Source: Acanthacorydalis orientalis
Lineage: Eukaryota > Arthropoda > Insecta > Megaloptera > Corydalidae
NCBI GenBank assembly: GCA_034766995.1
Contig: CM068314.1
Coordinates: 16,223,701-16,287,700, forward strand
Direction of reading: 5' to 3'
DNA length: 64,000 nt
A program made the position numbers and the translations under genes. The notes below the pieces were generated by a model. It made no database searches. It worked only from the letters and a program-made list of their open reading frames with translations, and was not told the origin of the DNA. Position 1 is the first letter of the stretch. Every line of letters starts with the position of its first letter. Shown here one piece after another: positions 11,151 through 24,504 of this stretch.

Positions 11151-12147
11151 GTCTTAATATCAGTAATTAGTCGCAAACATAACTTTTTATAATTCATTTA
11201 CTGACGCAGTACATTTGTATATTAACTAATAATGTAATTGTTTTAGTTAGCAGTTTTGATCGTTATGTTTGGGTACAATGGAACATTATGAAAATGTACT
11301 ATTTAACACTAATATTTCGTTATCTTATATATCTTTAGAATGTCTATAATTCTAATGTTTACATATTGGCTTTCACACGAGTACTCGAATATATAATTTG
11401 AAATAAAAATATCTCTTATTACATTTTCTATTAAATTATTTCTGTTTTTAATAAAATTTTCTATTGACAGTTTCATTTTCAAATCATTCTGGTATTAAAT
11501 TTCCCCAAATCAAGAATAATATTTCTTCCATAAATCGTACACCTTATAAAAATCATTTGTCTTTTTTAAAAAAATTATAATATTAATAGATAGATTCTTC
11601 AAACATTTCAGTTTTGATACCTCTTTTTTTAATGCTTTCATAAAGACTATTCGATTTTACCAGTACTATTTCAATTTTTAAGTACTTTTTTAAATGAATG
11701 ATAATTATTATTCAATAAAAGGTAGAAAAATTACTTCTAACATTAAAAAAATATTTATTTGAATTTTACTGCCAATGTTATCTTCGAATTTTTTTATTTT
11801 TTATGAAATATGAACTTAAAACTGATAACATAAACTTTATTAAATGTAATAAACCACTTTTTATATTTATTTATCGCAAGATAGTGTTTAAATATGTTAT
11901 TAAGTTACAACTGTTATACATTTTAGTTGTTATATTATAATTCATTTAAACTAGTGACGTATTTGTACAATATTATATATATATATATATAGTTAAGTGT
12001 AACGATACATTTGCATACAAATACCTATTTAAAGTTATTTCCAATTTAATAATGAATAAAATGAAATTTCATATAAAATTTAAAACAAAATAAAGAATAT
12101 TTGTGTTGTGATCTGGAAATATATGTCAGAATTAGAAAAGGTCTTTC

Positions 12148-12200
12148 TATAGCTCTGAGTTAAACAGCTCTGAGCTATATGATCACGTTCGTAAAACGTG
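12148..12200. repeat. Cluster of short inverted and direct repeats
   Basis: TATAGCTC (12148-12155) and GAGCTATA (12072+100, i.e. 12172-12179) are perfect inverted arms. They overlap a 9-bp direct repeat AGCTCTGAG at 12151 and 12166. A separate perfect inverted repeat CACGTT-5-AACGTG follows at 12184-12200. Confidence 0.7.
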
Positions 12201-12280
12201 TTTGATGTATGGTCTATTGGTTCTTATTTTTAAAAGCAGTATGTGGTATCCTTCGATCTTATAAAATATTATTATTTCCA

Positions 12281-12283
<3 letters not shown>

Positions 12284-12345
<62 letters not shown>
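12284..12345. repeat. (TA)n microsatellite
   Basis: Perfect TA run of about 62 bp. It generates the false ORF at 12209-12496. Confidence 0.97.
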
Positions 12346-12346
<1 letters not shown>

Positions 12347-13459
12347 CAATTCTATTTTCAATCTATTTCAAAATTTCTTTTATGTATTTTACTTGAATTG
12401 ATTTTTTTATTTATTAATAACCTTTTCAGAAAATTAATGTGTGTGGTGTTCATAAAAATGTTTGTTAAAGTGTTTCTAATTGCACAAATTATTTAAGATA
12501 TATAAATTATATATTAGAATAGTAATATATTTTCATTTGTATGATTCCATAGATATAATAAATTTGATAAACTTATTTATTCGTTTAGAGTAGGAAGACG
12601 GCATATTGTTTAAATTAATTGGTTAATAAATCTCATCGCCTTGTTTCACATCATATGTTATTTTTAACTTGTTTGTAAAGTCTAATTATTTTCTCTGTGT
12701 CATGTGATAGTTTACGATATTTTAGTGAATGTTGTGAAATACTAGTAATCATTTTATATCTACGTTTTTTCACAAATTCAAAAATTATAAAAGGAATATG
12801 GTAACATTTTTGTTTAATAATGATGTATTATATATAATAAAAGATGTTGATAGAAATAAATAAATAAAAAAAATAAATACAATGATGAAAATGTTAAAAG
12901 TAATTATTAGAATTTTAAACAAGTGTAATATTAAAATTTCCTTTAATTAAAATATAGTTTTAAACAATTTCAATATTGGAAAACATTCATATATCATTAC
13001 TTTATTTTTTTTTTGATGTAAGTTTAACATCAAAAACATTTAGGAGTATATTATTCAATAGTAATTTTCAAAAATATATCTCAATTTTAATAATTGCTTG
13101 GATAATTAGTTAAGTATGTAATATAAAATTCTTTGTAAATATGCTCTTCTTTCAGTACAAAGCTGATGAATAAAATTATTTGGCACATTAATTATGAGTA
13201 AATTTAATTCATTGGAATTAACTGCATCAGAAAGCTTAATTGAAGTGAAATAAATTAGATTAATTGAATAAATTAGACCCATTTTTCATTTTTCGTAATT
13301 AATGATTTATTTTTTAAAAAGTGATTGATTTTTTTACAATAATATAAAGATGAATTTCTATAATAATTTAATAATAATTAATATATTTTGTAACTATTTA
13401 GCAAATATTTGTTTTATTGTTCGAATAAGCAAGTTTCATTTTTAATTTATTGATCTGAA

Positions 13460-13985
13460 ACCTGAACACTACTTTCGGGGTATAACTATTTCACAGACGA
13501 TGAAATATTATTACGTTTTCATACTTCAAACGGTTATTTATTAGGTGTAAGTGATATAGTTCTGCGTCGAGCAACTCTTTAACATTCCTCGTACTATTAG
13601 GTGTTATGTTATAGAAACTAAATCCTTACGATGCAAAATACCTTTCCTCAGTATGGGACGAATTGAATGGTATATTATGTAAGAGGCTTCCATGCTTGCA
13701 GTTGTAATACAACAATAGCTTACGTTGGTTGTGACTCGCGTAGTGTCTTGCGGCTTACCCCGCCGGCACCCTCAGATCGGACCATGAGATGTTAGAGAAG
13801 AGGTTAGCGGCATCTGTTCCTAATTGCATTCCTTGATGCTAATACAGCTTGTCCGGTCTCAAGCTCTGGCGCGTTTACCGTTTAAGTGGCGTAATTGCCC
13901 GGCATTCCATGCAATATCAAACTAGAAATGTAGTACTCACCCCATACTGACGATGTTACCCTACAATGTCGCTTATATGTGAATC
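13460..13985. other. GC-richer island upstream of the putative promoter
   Basis: About 500 bp with CpGs and balanced composition, 1.5 kb before the CpG block at 15.4 kb. It has no ORF of note and no strong donor. Plausible distal promoter or enhancer of the gene to its right (inference). Confidence 0.4.
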
Positions 13986-14245
13986 CTGTCATTATTTAAA
14001 ATTTATTATTTGTCAACGATACATTATTAAAAATCCTATTTACTTTTTCATATGCTTGCTATAGGTAAATATAAAATTACATATTTGTCTCTAACAACTA
14101 GATACAAGGAAATAATAGTTGGAAAAGTATCACACTTAAAAATATAACTCATTGTATTACTGTGAACTGTTGAAATACTTTATGTGAACTTTGCAACAAA
14201 ATGTTTATAATGCTGAAGTAAACATTTCGTTATAAAAGTATATAC

Positions 14246-14248
<3 letters not shown>

Positions 14249-14296
<48 letters not shown>
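14249..14296. repeat. (TA)n microsatellite
   Basis: TA run of about 48 bp. Confidence 0.97.
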
Positions 14297-14301
<5 letters not shown>

Positions 14302-14685
14302 AGAACATAATTGTTGAAAAATTATTTATTCTAGCGTGTTTAGAAAACGTGTACATTTATTATGTTTGTTCTCTGTTTATATTCTAATAATAAATTTAAT
14401 AAATGTAAGTTAGCGCTGTATCATATACAGAATATTAACTTAATGAAAAATAGTTTTATTTAAAATCGACTCAAAGAACTATTTGAATAAATAATTAGAA
14501 AAATATTTTTTTTAGTGATTGCGTTCGACGTTTTGTTATTTTCCCAAATGAAATAGATTTTTTAAATTTATTTTCGGTATAGGATATATTTTTAAATTAT
14601 GTCTGAGCATTATGCTTCAACTTTACAAATCTAATTTGATGTATTTACGAATATAACAAAATAAAATAACTTTCTGTAGTATCAA

Positions 14686-14703
14686 TCTATCTATCTATCT
14701 ATC
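14686..14703. repeat. (ATCT)n microsatellite
   Basis: Four to five tandem ATCT units, one of the few tetranucleotide runs in the window. Confidence 0.9.
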
Positions 14704-14980
14704 CTTGAATAATGAGTAGAATTTATTTATGATCTTAAATTTGACAAAAAAAATAAAGCTTACTTCTGTATATACCTCCGTGCTATGAAGATGATGAAAT
14801 CGCTATCTAAATGCTTAGACGTTATAAAAATTTAATAATCATCACTTTTTTAATATTTTAATAAGAAGAAAATGTTGCGTGCAAGGAATGGTTAATGTGT
14901 GTAAATAGAACCTATTTATTCTTATTATTACTATGGATAAAAATAATTACAAATCCGTACGTATTTTTTAAGTTATAAAA

Positions 14981-14984
<4 letters not shown>

Positions 14985-15053
<69 letters not shown>
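14985..15053. repeat. (TA)n microsatellite
   Basis: Perfect TA run of about 69 bp, the last before the CpG block. Confidence 0.97.
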
Positions 15054-15056
<3 letters not shown>

Positions 15057-15439
15057 AAATTTATTATAAAATCATTTAATATTATTTATAAAGCGAATGT
15101 ACATTTTATTAAAATTATATATTGCAACAACCGTTATGAAGGAATGTTTCAAAATCGGTAAGAATACATTATTAAAATTATATTTTTAAGATATGTTATC
15201 AGTGCGATATGACGGCTGGTTGAGTATTTATTTATATCAGTTTGTAGTGCATTGTTTCTTTATGTTTTCCAACTATATACATTTGTTATGCGAGTAAACA
15301 GAGGACAAGTAATTGATATATTTAAAATGATATAAACCATTGAATTGCGGAAACGCACTGGCAGTAATTATGAAGTTGATAAGTTTATTCAACGCTCTCT
15401 ACATAAGTTTTACATAGTTTGCTTATTTAATAAAACACC

Positions 15440-17064
15440 GGTCTAAGTGATGAGTCACTTTACAATCGAATGTGGTTGTCTCGCTTTGCTGCGGCCAAGC
15501 AGTAAGCGTAGTGTTTATTTATAGTGATAAATGTGTCAATGTATTTATATGCATATATGTGTGTGTCGAAATATAAAGTAGTGAAAACGTCAAAAGGTAA
15601 GAAAGTTTTACAATATTTTCCGTGCAAACACGGTCTGGACTTAACATTAAATTCAATTGTATTGGAAACGAACAACCGTGTACGAGTGAGTTATTATATG
15701 TGAATAGTTTACAAAGAAGTGTAGTTTTATATAGTTAACGCACGCGCACTACTAGACAATCGTCCTGTTCCTGACAGTTTAACGACACGTAGCCATGTTG
15801 AAAGTAGAAACAAAGTTTTCAGCTTTATAAGCTTTTGTGAGAGACGACATAACAGTAATTCTTTTCGTTATCCACGCAAACCGTGTATATCACAAACTTT
15901 CTCGCTCGTCTCGTGTCAGTCAGCGACGGCGATCGTTCTGTCTTTGTCAGATTGAAGCGTGGCGGTATCGCGTGCCAGTACAGTGTACTGTTGCTCTTCT
16001 TTCGACGCGGAACTCGTAAAAAGTTTTACAGTAAGTTTCGCGAGTCGATTCAGGCGTCTCGTGACATGTGCACGGCGCTGTGTTCCGCGGCCGGGTGTTA
16101 ATGAAATTGTGGCTAGTGCACCGGGTGCATTAATTCAGGTAGTGATTGGCCATCGGACAGAGTTTGAAGTGAAGTTTTTAGCGACCGTGCACGGGCCGCA
16201 CAACACCAACGTGTAGCGCACGACGGTCGCCGTCGCTCTAAAGCCACGAGTTTATTGATTTTCAGCGCTCCCCCGTCGCGTCGCGGCGTGCTTGCGCAGC
16301 GGAACAGCCGCCGGCCGCTGATTTTATATGATATTTACGCGAACTCCACGCTAACTGTATAACAAAGTAGAACCACCTTATACTACCCGTCGTTGTTTGC
16401 CTCTGCCATATTGGATCATGCTCAGAAGCGGACGCTTATAGTAGGTACGAGTCGCGATGGGGAGACGACTACTACTTGGAAACTTTTTATTCGTGATCGC
16501 CCGCAACCCCTGCGCGCTACTTCGCGCACCCCCGCATCCCAATCGCACAGCCCTCGGCGGCTCGTGTCGACTTGACCAAGTTTTGTGACTTGTTTAAGTT
16601 TGGATGTAAAAGTGAGAGACCCGCCGAACATTTGACAGGGGATTGTTTCTACGAGAAACGATGCCTCTAACGAGTAAGTAAACAGTGGTTCGTTGGAAAG
16701 GACGTGTACGGTCGACACAGACTGTATTTTCCGATGTGGCAGAAGTAACTGTTGTTGTTTTTATTAACATTGAGTTGATGGTGAGTGTTGGTCTAGTGCT
16801 CCGTGTCGACATCTCAGCGCACCGTGATGCGTTCGTCTGCGTCGACAACGTGCTGTATTGATAAAGGGGGGTAGTTCTTGAGGGGTGGGGAGATATGAAT
16901 AAGCATGTGCGAGTGTGTTGAACGCTCTTCGTCTTAGCGTTCACGTGCCGTGTCGCCGGAATCGATGAATTTGTCATTATTCGCGTTATTGTTGTTTACT
17001 CGATTTAAGACTTTCGCACTTAAGCGTAAACAATAATGGATGACACGCGTAAAATAAATACAAG
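15440..17064 (+). promoter_or_regulatory. CpG-rich promoter and 5' leader of the gene with the 34.8-kb exon
   Basis: This is the longest CpG-rich block in the window (about 1.6 kb), densest at 15.90-16.60 kb. It contains Inr-like TCAGT at 15916-15920 and several good donors: GTAAGT at 16031 and 16674, GTGAGT at 16781 and GTAATG at 17065. A perfect inverted repeat TGCACC-G-GGTGCA lies at 16117-16129. Many overlapping ORFs exist on both strands, as expected in GC-rich DNA, and none has domain features. The + direction is inferred from the donors and the downstream exon; bidirectional activity cannot be excluded. Exact start sites need 5' RNA ends. Confidence 0.6.
17036..17064 (+). CDS. Candidate first coding exon (MDDTRKINT...)
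   Basis: An ATG with a strong context (A at -3, G at +4) follows an in-frame TAA at 17027 and opens 9 codons plus 2 nt (M-D-D-T-R-K-I-N-T-AG) up to donor AAG|GTAATG at 17065. The carried AG joins the first base T of the exon at 34804 to make Ser and continues directly into Met-Ala-Ala-Arg in frame. That phase match would occur by chance one time in three. If wrong, translation begins at 34805 and this is 5' UTR. Confidence 0.4.
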
Positions 17065-17418
17065 GTAATGCAAAATTTATGTCATTTGTAATTTTTAAAT
17101 ACACGATCAAAGAAATGTTTATTGTTTTGTTTTTGTATTTCATGCATGTAGACGGTTAGAACAATTAACGTACGAACATGCAATACAAAAGTTAGTAAAA
17201 CTTTTACTTATAATCTGAAACAATGAACCAATAAGAACTGAGAATAAGCGCATGCGTTCTAGTTAACTGTGTGATAATGTTTAACATTTCCTGTAACTTT
17301 TATCTTTTTTATTTACTACAAGTATTGTTTTCGTCACGATAATGATTTTACAATTATATTTAGTTGTAAATATTAATATTCTTTCGCAAATTTACAAACA
17401 CATACATATTTAAATACT

Positions 17419-17422
<4 letters not shown>

Positions 17423-17452
<30 letters not shown>
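17423..17452. repeat. (TA)n microsatellite
   Basis: Short TA run of about 30 bp. Confidence 0.95.
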
Positions 17453-17454
<2 letters not shown>

Positions 17455-18096
17455 GGGTACGTATAGATGTACGTATGATTAATAAATTAGGTAAATTGAA
17501 TCAATTTACAATTGCTTGAATATTTAACATTTATGAATATTTTATTGATATAACATATATAAAATTAATTATAATAAATTTCATAAAGTATTTAAATAAA
17601 TAAATTAAGAGAAAAATGTGTTTCATATACGAAGAATTAATTTTTTTGAAGTAAATTAAATTTATTCAGTTATCAGTATTGTTATTTGCGGTTGAGATAT
17701 TTAACTTTTCTCTCTCTCTCTCTCTTTCATACAATTAACAAACACCACCTACAAATCGTAAATACATTTAATTAAACGTGTTTTCTCATACAAAAAGTAT
17801 GCGTTTACGAAATATATCAATACACAAATATGTATGTATACGTGATTATTTATATATATATATATATTTCAATTTATTTTATTCCCATAATTAAAAAAAT
17901 AATTAAATGTTATTTTTCTTACAATTAAAATGAAAAATGTTTTATTGTAAAATGTAAGAATTTATAGTGTATACAATAAATGCGAAATTATATAAAAAAT
18001 AAATAAAAAATTTAATAAGTTACTTTTAAAACTTAGATTCTTTATGTATTTCTGCCTTTATAATTATATTTTCTTTGCATGTGTATACATATACAA

Positions 18097-18100
<4 letters not shown>

Positions 18101-18147
<47 letters not shown>

Positions 18148-18171
18148 CATATATATATATATATATATACA

Positions 18172-18214
<43 letters not shown>
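18101..18214. repeat. Compound (TA)n with ACATGTACAT interruptions
   Basis: Three TA blocks are separated by two copies of the self-complementary motif ACATGTAC, making a symmetrical compound microsatellite of about 114 bp. ORFs predicted here on the + strand are artefacts. Confidence 0.95.
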
Positions 18215-18221
<7 letters not shown>

Positions 18222-18394
18222 AACATTTATTTATCAATGACTAGATTTTTAAGATATAATATCAATTGATTTTATGTCTTCATGAATATAAACTTAAAAA
18301 AGAAAATAAAAACGAACGTAATGTGTATTTTTTTCAAACGCGATTATAATAATATCTTATATGAAATGATATATAAAAGTCTAAACTCGTGCAG

Positions 18395-18625
18395 TTTTTT
18401 TTCCATCATGAAAACTTCTCTAGATAGTTTCCCACTTTTACTTTACTTGTTGTTTAGTGCCAGCGTACCCCGCATTCACTCCCTTTCCACGTATACGTCG
18501 ATAGAAAAGTTTGTTGGCAAAGTTTTTCGATGGTGCCGTCGCGACGCTCTCACTCTTTCACAAATTGGAGGGGAATCTGACGGCCGCATGAGCAATCCGA
18601 ATAAAAGAGAAAGACATTAACTGCA
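18395..18625. other. GC-richer island in putative intron 1
   Basis: Balanced-composition block with several CpGs (18470-18600) inside AT-rich sequence. The 112-aa frame through it (18282-18620) begins in AT-rich DNA and shows no domain, so I treat the block as noncoding and possibly regulatory. Confidence 0.4.
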
Positions 18626-19183
18626 CGGAAATAAAAGTGTTGTGTATAATATAGGGAAAAAATATGTAAAATGTACGTGAACGAAAGAAGTGTGGACATT
18701 CATTTTGATTTTAGTACCACTGTAAATTAATTTTAGTTAGATTTGATGCGATACGATATTCGTACAATGATCTACTTTGTTTTGAATTCTCTAATTTGAC
18801 CTTTATGAATTTACATTGACTGACTCAATGAACATTACATTATGTATGGATATTGTAGTATTTAATACGTTCTTATTGTTTGTTCGCAATTTATACCGTA
18901 CGGTTTTATTTTTCTTTTATTTATTTGAATACTTTCGGGGTTAAAAATCATTAACAGTCTAAGCTATTTATAAAACAGATGTTACTTATTCAAGGTATGT
19001 GTGCTCTGTTAATGCTACATCTGTTTGCGGTAGATGCTCGAGTATATAATTACTTTTTTAGTGACTATTCTTAACAATAACGCTTTATTATTCTTGTTTA
19101 TTTTCAATAAACCTGTTAAAAAGATAAATGATCTACTTTTCTTTAATTAAATTTGGAATCATTGTCTTCCTTGCTAGAGTGTA

Positions 19184-19189
<6 letters not shown>

Positions 19190-19278
<89 letters not shown>

Positions 19279-19286
19279 CACACACA
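19190..19286. repeat. Compound (TA)n/(CATA)n microsatellite
   Basis: TA runs interrupted by regularly spaced TACATA, ending in ACACACAC. Confidence 0.95.
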
Positions 19287-19870
19287 TCATTAACATATTC
19301 TTTATAAACAATATGACCTTTTGAAATTTTAGAAAAGAAAATTTTGTAATAGAATTTTGTAATATTTAAAACTGATTTGTTATAGCTACCTTGTAGTTTA
19401 AATAATTAATTAAAAGTATTTAAATATAAAACGCTATTTCCAGTATATTGTTTATTCAAATATAATTATTTGTGAAGTTAAATTGAAATGGGCCTATATC
19501 AATTTTAATATCTTCAATAATATATTTATCTAAAGATTAAAATTAAAACATCCACTTTTTGTTAATATTTATTTTCTTTTCTTATTTACATTATTATTCA
19601 TATAATATATATATATATATAAAGTATTCACATATAACTAAATAGGCGAACATATGTATATACACAAAGTTAAATTAAGTAGATGAGAAGAAATATACTC
19701 TCAAAAACACACACTTGCAAACACCTGTATACGTAGATATTCATAGCGCCTTATTTATATTTTATCTGTTAATAATGATCTACCTAACTCAATCTCTTTT
19801 AACACAATTTATTTCTACTGCGAATAATTAATTTATGTTCTTTCTTTGTAATTAATTCAATTTTGAAAAG

Positions 19871-19872
<2 letters not shown>

Positions 19873-19932
<60 letters not shown>
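19873..19932. repeat. (TA)n microsatellite
   Basis: Perfect TA run of about 60 bp. Confidence 0.97.
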
Positions 19933-19935
<3 letters not shown>

Positions 19936-20757
19936 AATAGCTGTGTCTATAAAATAAATTAAAAAAAATAATTAAGTAAGACCATATTCAACAGGTTCGT
20001 TTTGGATGTAATGAGATATTATTTATGATTTACTGTCATGTAATGTACTTTATGTAGAAAGGTTGTTAAATGAGTTAAAATATTAAATAGTTCATTATTC
20101 GGTTCAAATAAATAGAAAGTTTTTATTGTCAAATAAAAATTATTAATACTTATGTATAAACTTTAAAGGACTTCTTTTATAAAATACATACTACATACAT
20201 AGAGAGATAAGTTTATAAAATAAAAGAACGAAAGACCAGTAAAAAGTATATTAAATAATAGAATAAAAAACAAAGAATGTTGAAATATATTCCAGCTTCA
20301 AAGTAGTTAGAAAAATAAGTCATTGGATAACAAATAAAAATTATAATGCCAGTTATGTAACTGTAAAAAAGTTAAGAGGTAATTTTCATAATAACAGTTA
20401 AAAATGGTACAAGAAAAATTGATTTTCATTTAGTATTCAATTAAAATTTAAAAAATTATAAAGGAATATTATTATTCGATATAATATAAAATGTACATAA
20501 TAATATGGTTTATTTTATAGGATTAACTAAGGATTAATTAAGGAAATTTATTTTTTATTTTAAGTAGAAAATATATTTTATAAATATATGTTATTTTTTA
20601 CTTTGTTAAGAACAAAATAATTTAAAATTGACTTCTTTTTAAAATTAATCATTTAAGACAATATAAAACAAGATAAAGTTTCATTTATACACAAATAGTA
20701 GTAGTAGAATAGTAGTAGGATTAATTAAAAGTTATTCGTATTGATTTTAGTTTAATA

Positions 20758-20860
20758 CATACATACATACATTTATATATATATGTGTGTGTGTATGTAT
20801 GTGTGTGTATGTATGTGTGTGGCTGTGTGCTTGTATGCTTGTGCTGTGTGCTTGTATTTA
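20758..20860. repeat. Compound TACA/TGTG/TGTATG/TGCTTG simple repeat
   Basis: Successive short tandem motifs (CATA, TG, TATG, then CTTGTATG-like units), about 100 bp; a simple repeat of a different type from the surrounding TA runs. Confidence 0.9.
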
Positions 20861-22224
20861 AAATAAAATAAAGACATTTTTGTAATGTTAATTAATATTT
20901 CTTTTAAAAAGAATTGAAGTCTATTAATTAGTTTTTATCTTGCAAATCGATAATAATTTATTTTTACTTCGATAATATATAATATATTTGTTATTTTATA
21001 TCCTTCATAATAATAACTAAAAATAAATAAGATGAAAATATATGTTTATATTTTGAAATAAGAAAAGTACATCGTCTGTTATTCCAGTTTCTTATTTATT
21101 CATATTTTAATTCTTGTAAATACATATATCTTTATAATAATTGAAAAAAGTATCAGGAAAAGCTACACTCTATTTAATTTTATATCCAGAGCTCTTTTTA
21201 TTGCCGTTTTGACGGTATACGATGATGCTATACAAAGATATCTTTTCTACTTCAGTTTAAATTTAGTAGCTTATATGAAATTTGTTTTTGTTCAAATATT
21301 TATTATTTTTTATACAATTTGAATAATTTTAAGAATTTATTTTTGCTATATTTATAATTTTTATTTTAGTTTATTTATAAAAAATTAATATAATATTATA
21401 TTTTACATTTATATAAATAAAAATTGGATAAAAATTTAAAAATATTACTAAATCATTTTTATATGGCTGAAATTTATTTTATTTCAATAATGTAAAAAGT
21501 TTACTTTAAAATACTTTTGATTTTTTAAATGATGAATTTTGCGACTTTTTTCTAACTAGTGAATTGTATAATAAGAGTAACATTTTCGTATTTTTTGACT
21601 AGAAAATAAGATGTTGATTTGTTAATTATGTATTTCTGTTAAAATTTTCTTAGATAACATAAAGAAAACATTTATCGTATTTAATTGAGTTTAAAAAGAT
21701 AATTAGTATTTTTATATTTTATTTTATTGTTAATTATTCAAATTTATAAATAGATATTCACATACGTATTTTTGTTTTCAAATTATTCTGGAATTTTAAT
21801 TATTTTTAATTTCTGAGGTAAAGTATAGGTTTAAAATATTAATTCAAAACATTTATTTCATAATTTAAAATATGTGCTAATAAGAAGAAATTCATACACT
21901 GAAATATATATATATATAATACGGTTCAATTTAATCCTCCGAATTCATCCAATAAAAAGAATCTGTGAGTATTCGTAATCTGATATAATTATACGTAAGT
22001 AAACATCCTATAAAGACATAAATTAATCATCTTCCAATTATCGTGTTCAAAAGAATTGTTAATAATAGAATTCTTTGACGGTATTATTAATTTTATACTG
22101 AAAATCAACATCTACATAAATAACTTAATAGGTATTCATGGCATTTCGAAATATCAACTGATCAATAAATGACAACTTGAACTATGTTGATGTCCTGAAT
22201 TAAACTGTGTTTTATCAATTACAA

Positions 22225-22430
22225 TCCGAATATAAAATTGAACGATAACTTGGACGAGAACAGTGGGTACGGATCACGACAAATCAAATTTGTACCTCTG
22301 CAATCTTACTCACTCGCTCAGTTCTTTCGCCGAACGGCCTGTTGCCAGCAGCAGCCTCCCTGCCCTCGGCTTTTCTCCCCTATTTTGTGTGATGTCTGTA
22401 GTGATGAATCAATAACTCGAATATTATGAT
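22225..22430. other. GC-richer island in putative intron 1
   Basis: About 200 bp with CpGs and a pyrimidine-rich 3' half (CAGCAGCAGCC, then CCCTGCCCTCGG). A 63-aa frame spans it with no features or splice support. Likely a conserved noncoding element. Confidence 0.4.
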
Positions 22431-22488
22431 GTAGTACACAACACAAAGTGGAAAAGGATACTTTAGTGTTGTGATTTCAGTCTATGAG

Positions 22489-22489
<1 letters not shown>

Positions 22490-22561
<72 letters not shown>
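22490..22561. repeat. (TA)n microsatellite
   Basis: Perfect TA run of about 72 bp. Confidence 0.97.
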
Positions 22562-22565
<4 letters not shown>

Positions 22566-22638
22566 AGACTTACACATTTATTTTTCCATTTTATATTTAG
22601 TGAGAATTGATGAAAAACATGTTGATGTGTTTATTCGA

Positions 22639-22644
<6 letters not shown>

Positions 22645-22670
<26 letters not shown>

Positions 22671-22674
22671 TATA

Positions 22675-22731
<57 letters not shown>
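22645..22731. repeat. (TA)n microsatellite
   Basis: TA run of about 87 bp with two point interruptions. Confidence 0.96.
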
Positions 22732-22736
<5 letters not shown>

Positions 22737-22962
22737 AACAGGTGTACTTATAATTTTATATGAATTATAATTTTATTTATATTGTGCTTTATCTCCAATA
22801 CAAATAATATCATACGGTTGCCCCGAATGCTTAACAATATTTGATGTTAACAGCGCTTTAAAATAACTTGTAAAAATAACAACGATCATTTTTCAGAATT
22901 TAATTAAAATCTCATATTGTTTTGTTCACTTTAAGAGTACACAGTTAGAGGAGATACATACA

Positions 22963-22965
<3 letters not shown>

Positions 22966-23014
<49 letters not shown>
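22966..23014. repeat. (TA)n microsatellite
   Basis: TA run of about 49 bp. Confidence 0.97.
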
Positions 23015-23016
<2 letters not shown>

Positions 23017-23249
23017 GTTGCGTAAATGAATTTGTGTTTGTATTTGCGTATATGTATAGATAGCTGTATGTTTGAAGTTTTTTTTTGTTTTGTTCTCTTT
23101 ATTTACAATTACAGTAATTTTTGTTTAAAGTGGCTTTTCATGGAAAAATGTGATTTTTATAAATTATTATAGTCAGTTATATTTGATGTAATACATTGTT
23201 ATGGAATTTGTGTAATTTATTTTTTCATATAATTTTATTCCTCATATAC

Positions 23250-23261
<12 letters not shown>

Positions 23262-23308
<47 letters not shown>
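23262..23308. repeat. (CATA)n/(TA)n microsatellite
   Basis: CATA units at 23245-23262 run into a TA tract of about 46 bp. Confidence 0.96.
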
Positions 23309-23313
<5 letters not shown>

Positions 23314-24504
23314 ACGCATGTAAACTGATTTTTGAATATTATACTTTAATATAAAACAATATGTAAGAACTATTTATCAAGTAATGTTTGTAATTTTAAA
23401 TGTAATTTCTAAATATTACATTAATGATCAAATTGACTGTCTGTGATAAACAGACAAATTGTAGATAATTTGTTATGAGTTAAAAAATTAATGTAAATAT
23501 GAAAATAATTTTATTAAAACATAAAAGTTTATTAAATATAGATTTACAAAATGTATAAATATCTTAAAATAGTATTCTTAACTTGAAATTATATGCCAAT
23601 ATTCGAATTAAATAATTTTTAATTCTGATAAAAATTTCATTTTCAAAAAATATAAGTTTACTATTAAAAATTCGAAATTGGTTATAAAATTACCGTCATA
23701 AATAAAAAACTTGTTTCTTCATGCTTTTTTCTTTTTTCTTCGTATATAACATAATGTTATCTTAATTGAAGAAAATTTTGTTACAGTATGTATTTTATAT
23801 AAATATTAACTAAATTTTAGTTCAAATTAAATGTGATGTTTGATTAAAATTTGAAAATGAAAATAAATTATCTAAAATTATTAATTTTTAATTATAAGCA
23901 TGTAAGGTACTTTAAATAAAATTAAAGTTGTTGAATTTTTTATTACAAATTGCCTTTCATTTTTATGTTTATAGTATTAACGATTAAAAGTATAAATCTC
24001 ATATTTTGTTATCTAATGTAAATTATAAAGATAAAAATTTGAATCTAATAACTAATAGTATAAGCAAGTACGAAGAACATTCATAAAACTACCGAATGAT
24101 GACATATCAAAAACGAACTTCAATTGACTTTTACTATAGTTAAACAGATTAGATATATTTTTAGAATTTTAATTTGAATTTAATACTTCTTATCGAAATA
24201 CTTATTTAAAAACAATATTTTTTCTATTATGGTGTTTTAAATCAATAGTTAACTTATTTAATACAAATCCTGGATAACATGATAGTCGAATTAAAAATTA
24301 GTTGTTGTTTTTTTGTAAAATAAAATATTTAAATACTGATTCATGTATCTTTTTCAGGATATAATTACTTAGTGTTTGTATTTATAAAAAAAGACAATTT
24401 TATATACATAATAAAAAAAAAATTATATACATTATATACATAATTTTATATACATTTATGCAAAACCAGATTTTATATACATAAAATATGTATTATAAAA
24501 TATC

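Noticed and set aside
16661..16673. ATG with a good context before donor GTAAGT at 16674 (MPLT...)
   Set aside because: Spliced to 34804 it enters a different frame that hits a stop inside the exon, before the 35050 donor.
15837..16977. Many overlapping ORFs on both strands in the CpG block
   Set aside because: GC-rich DNA has few stops; none shows domains, splice continuity or frame preference. Treated as promoter and leader.
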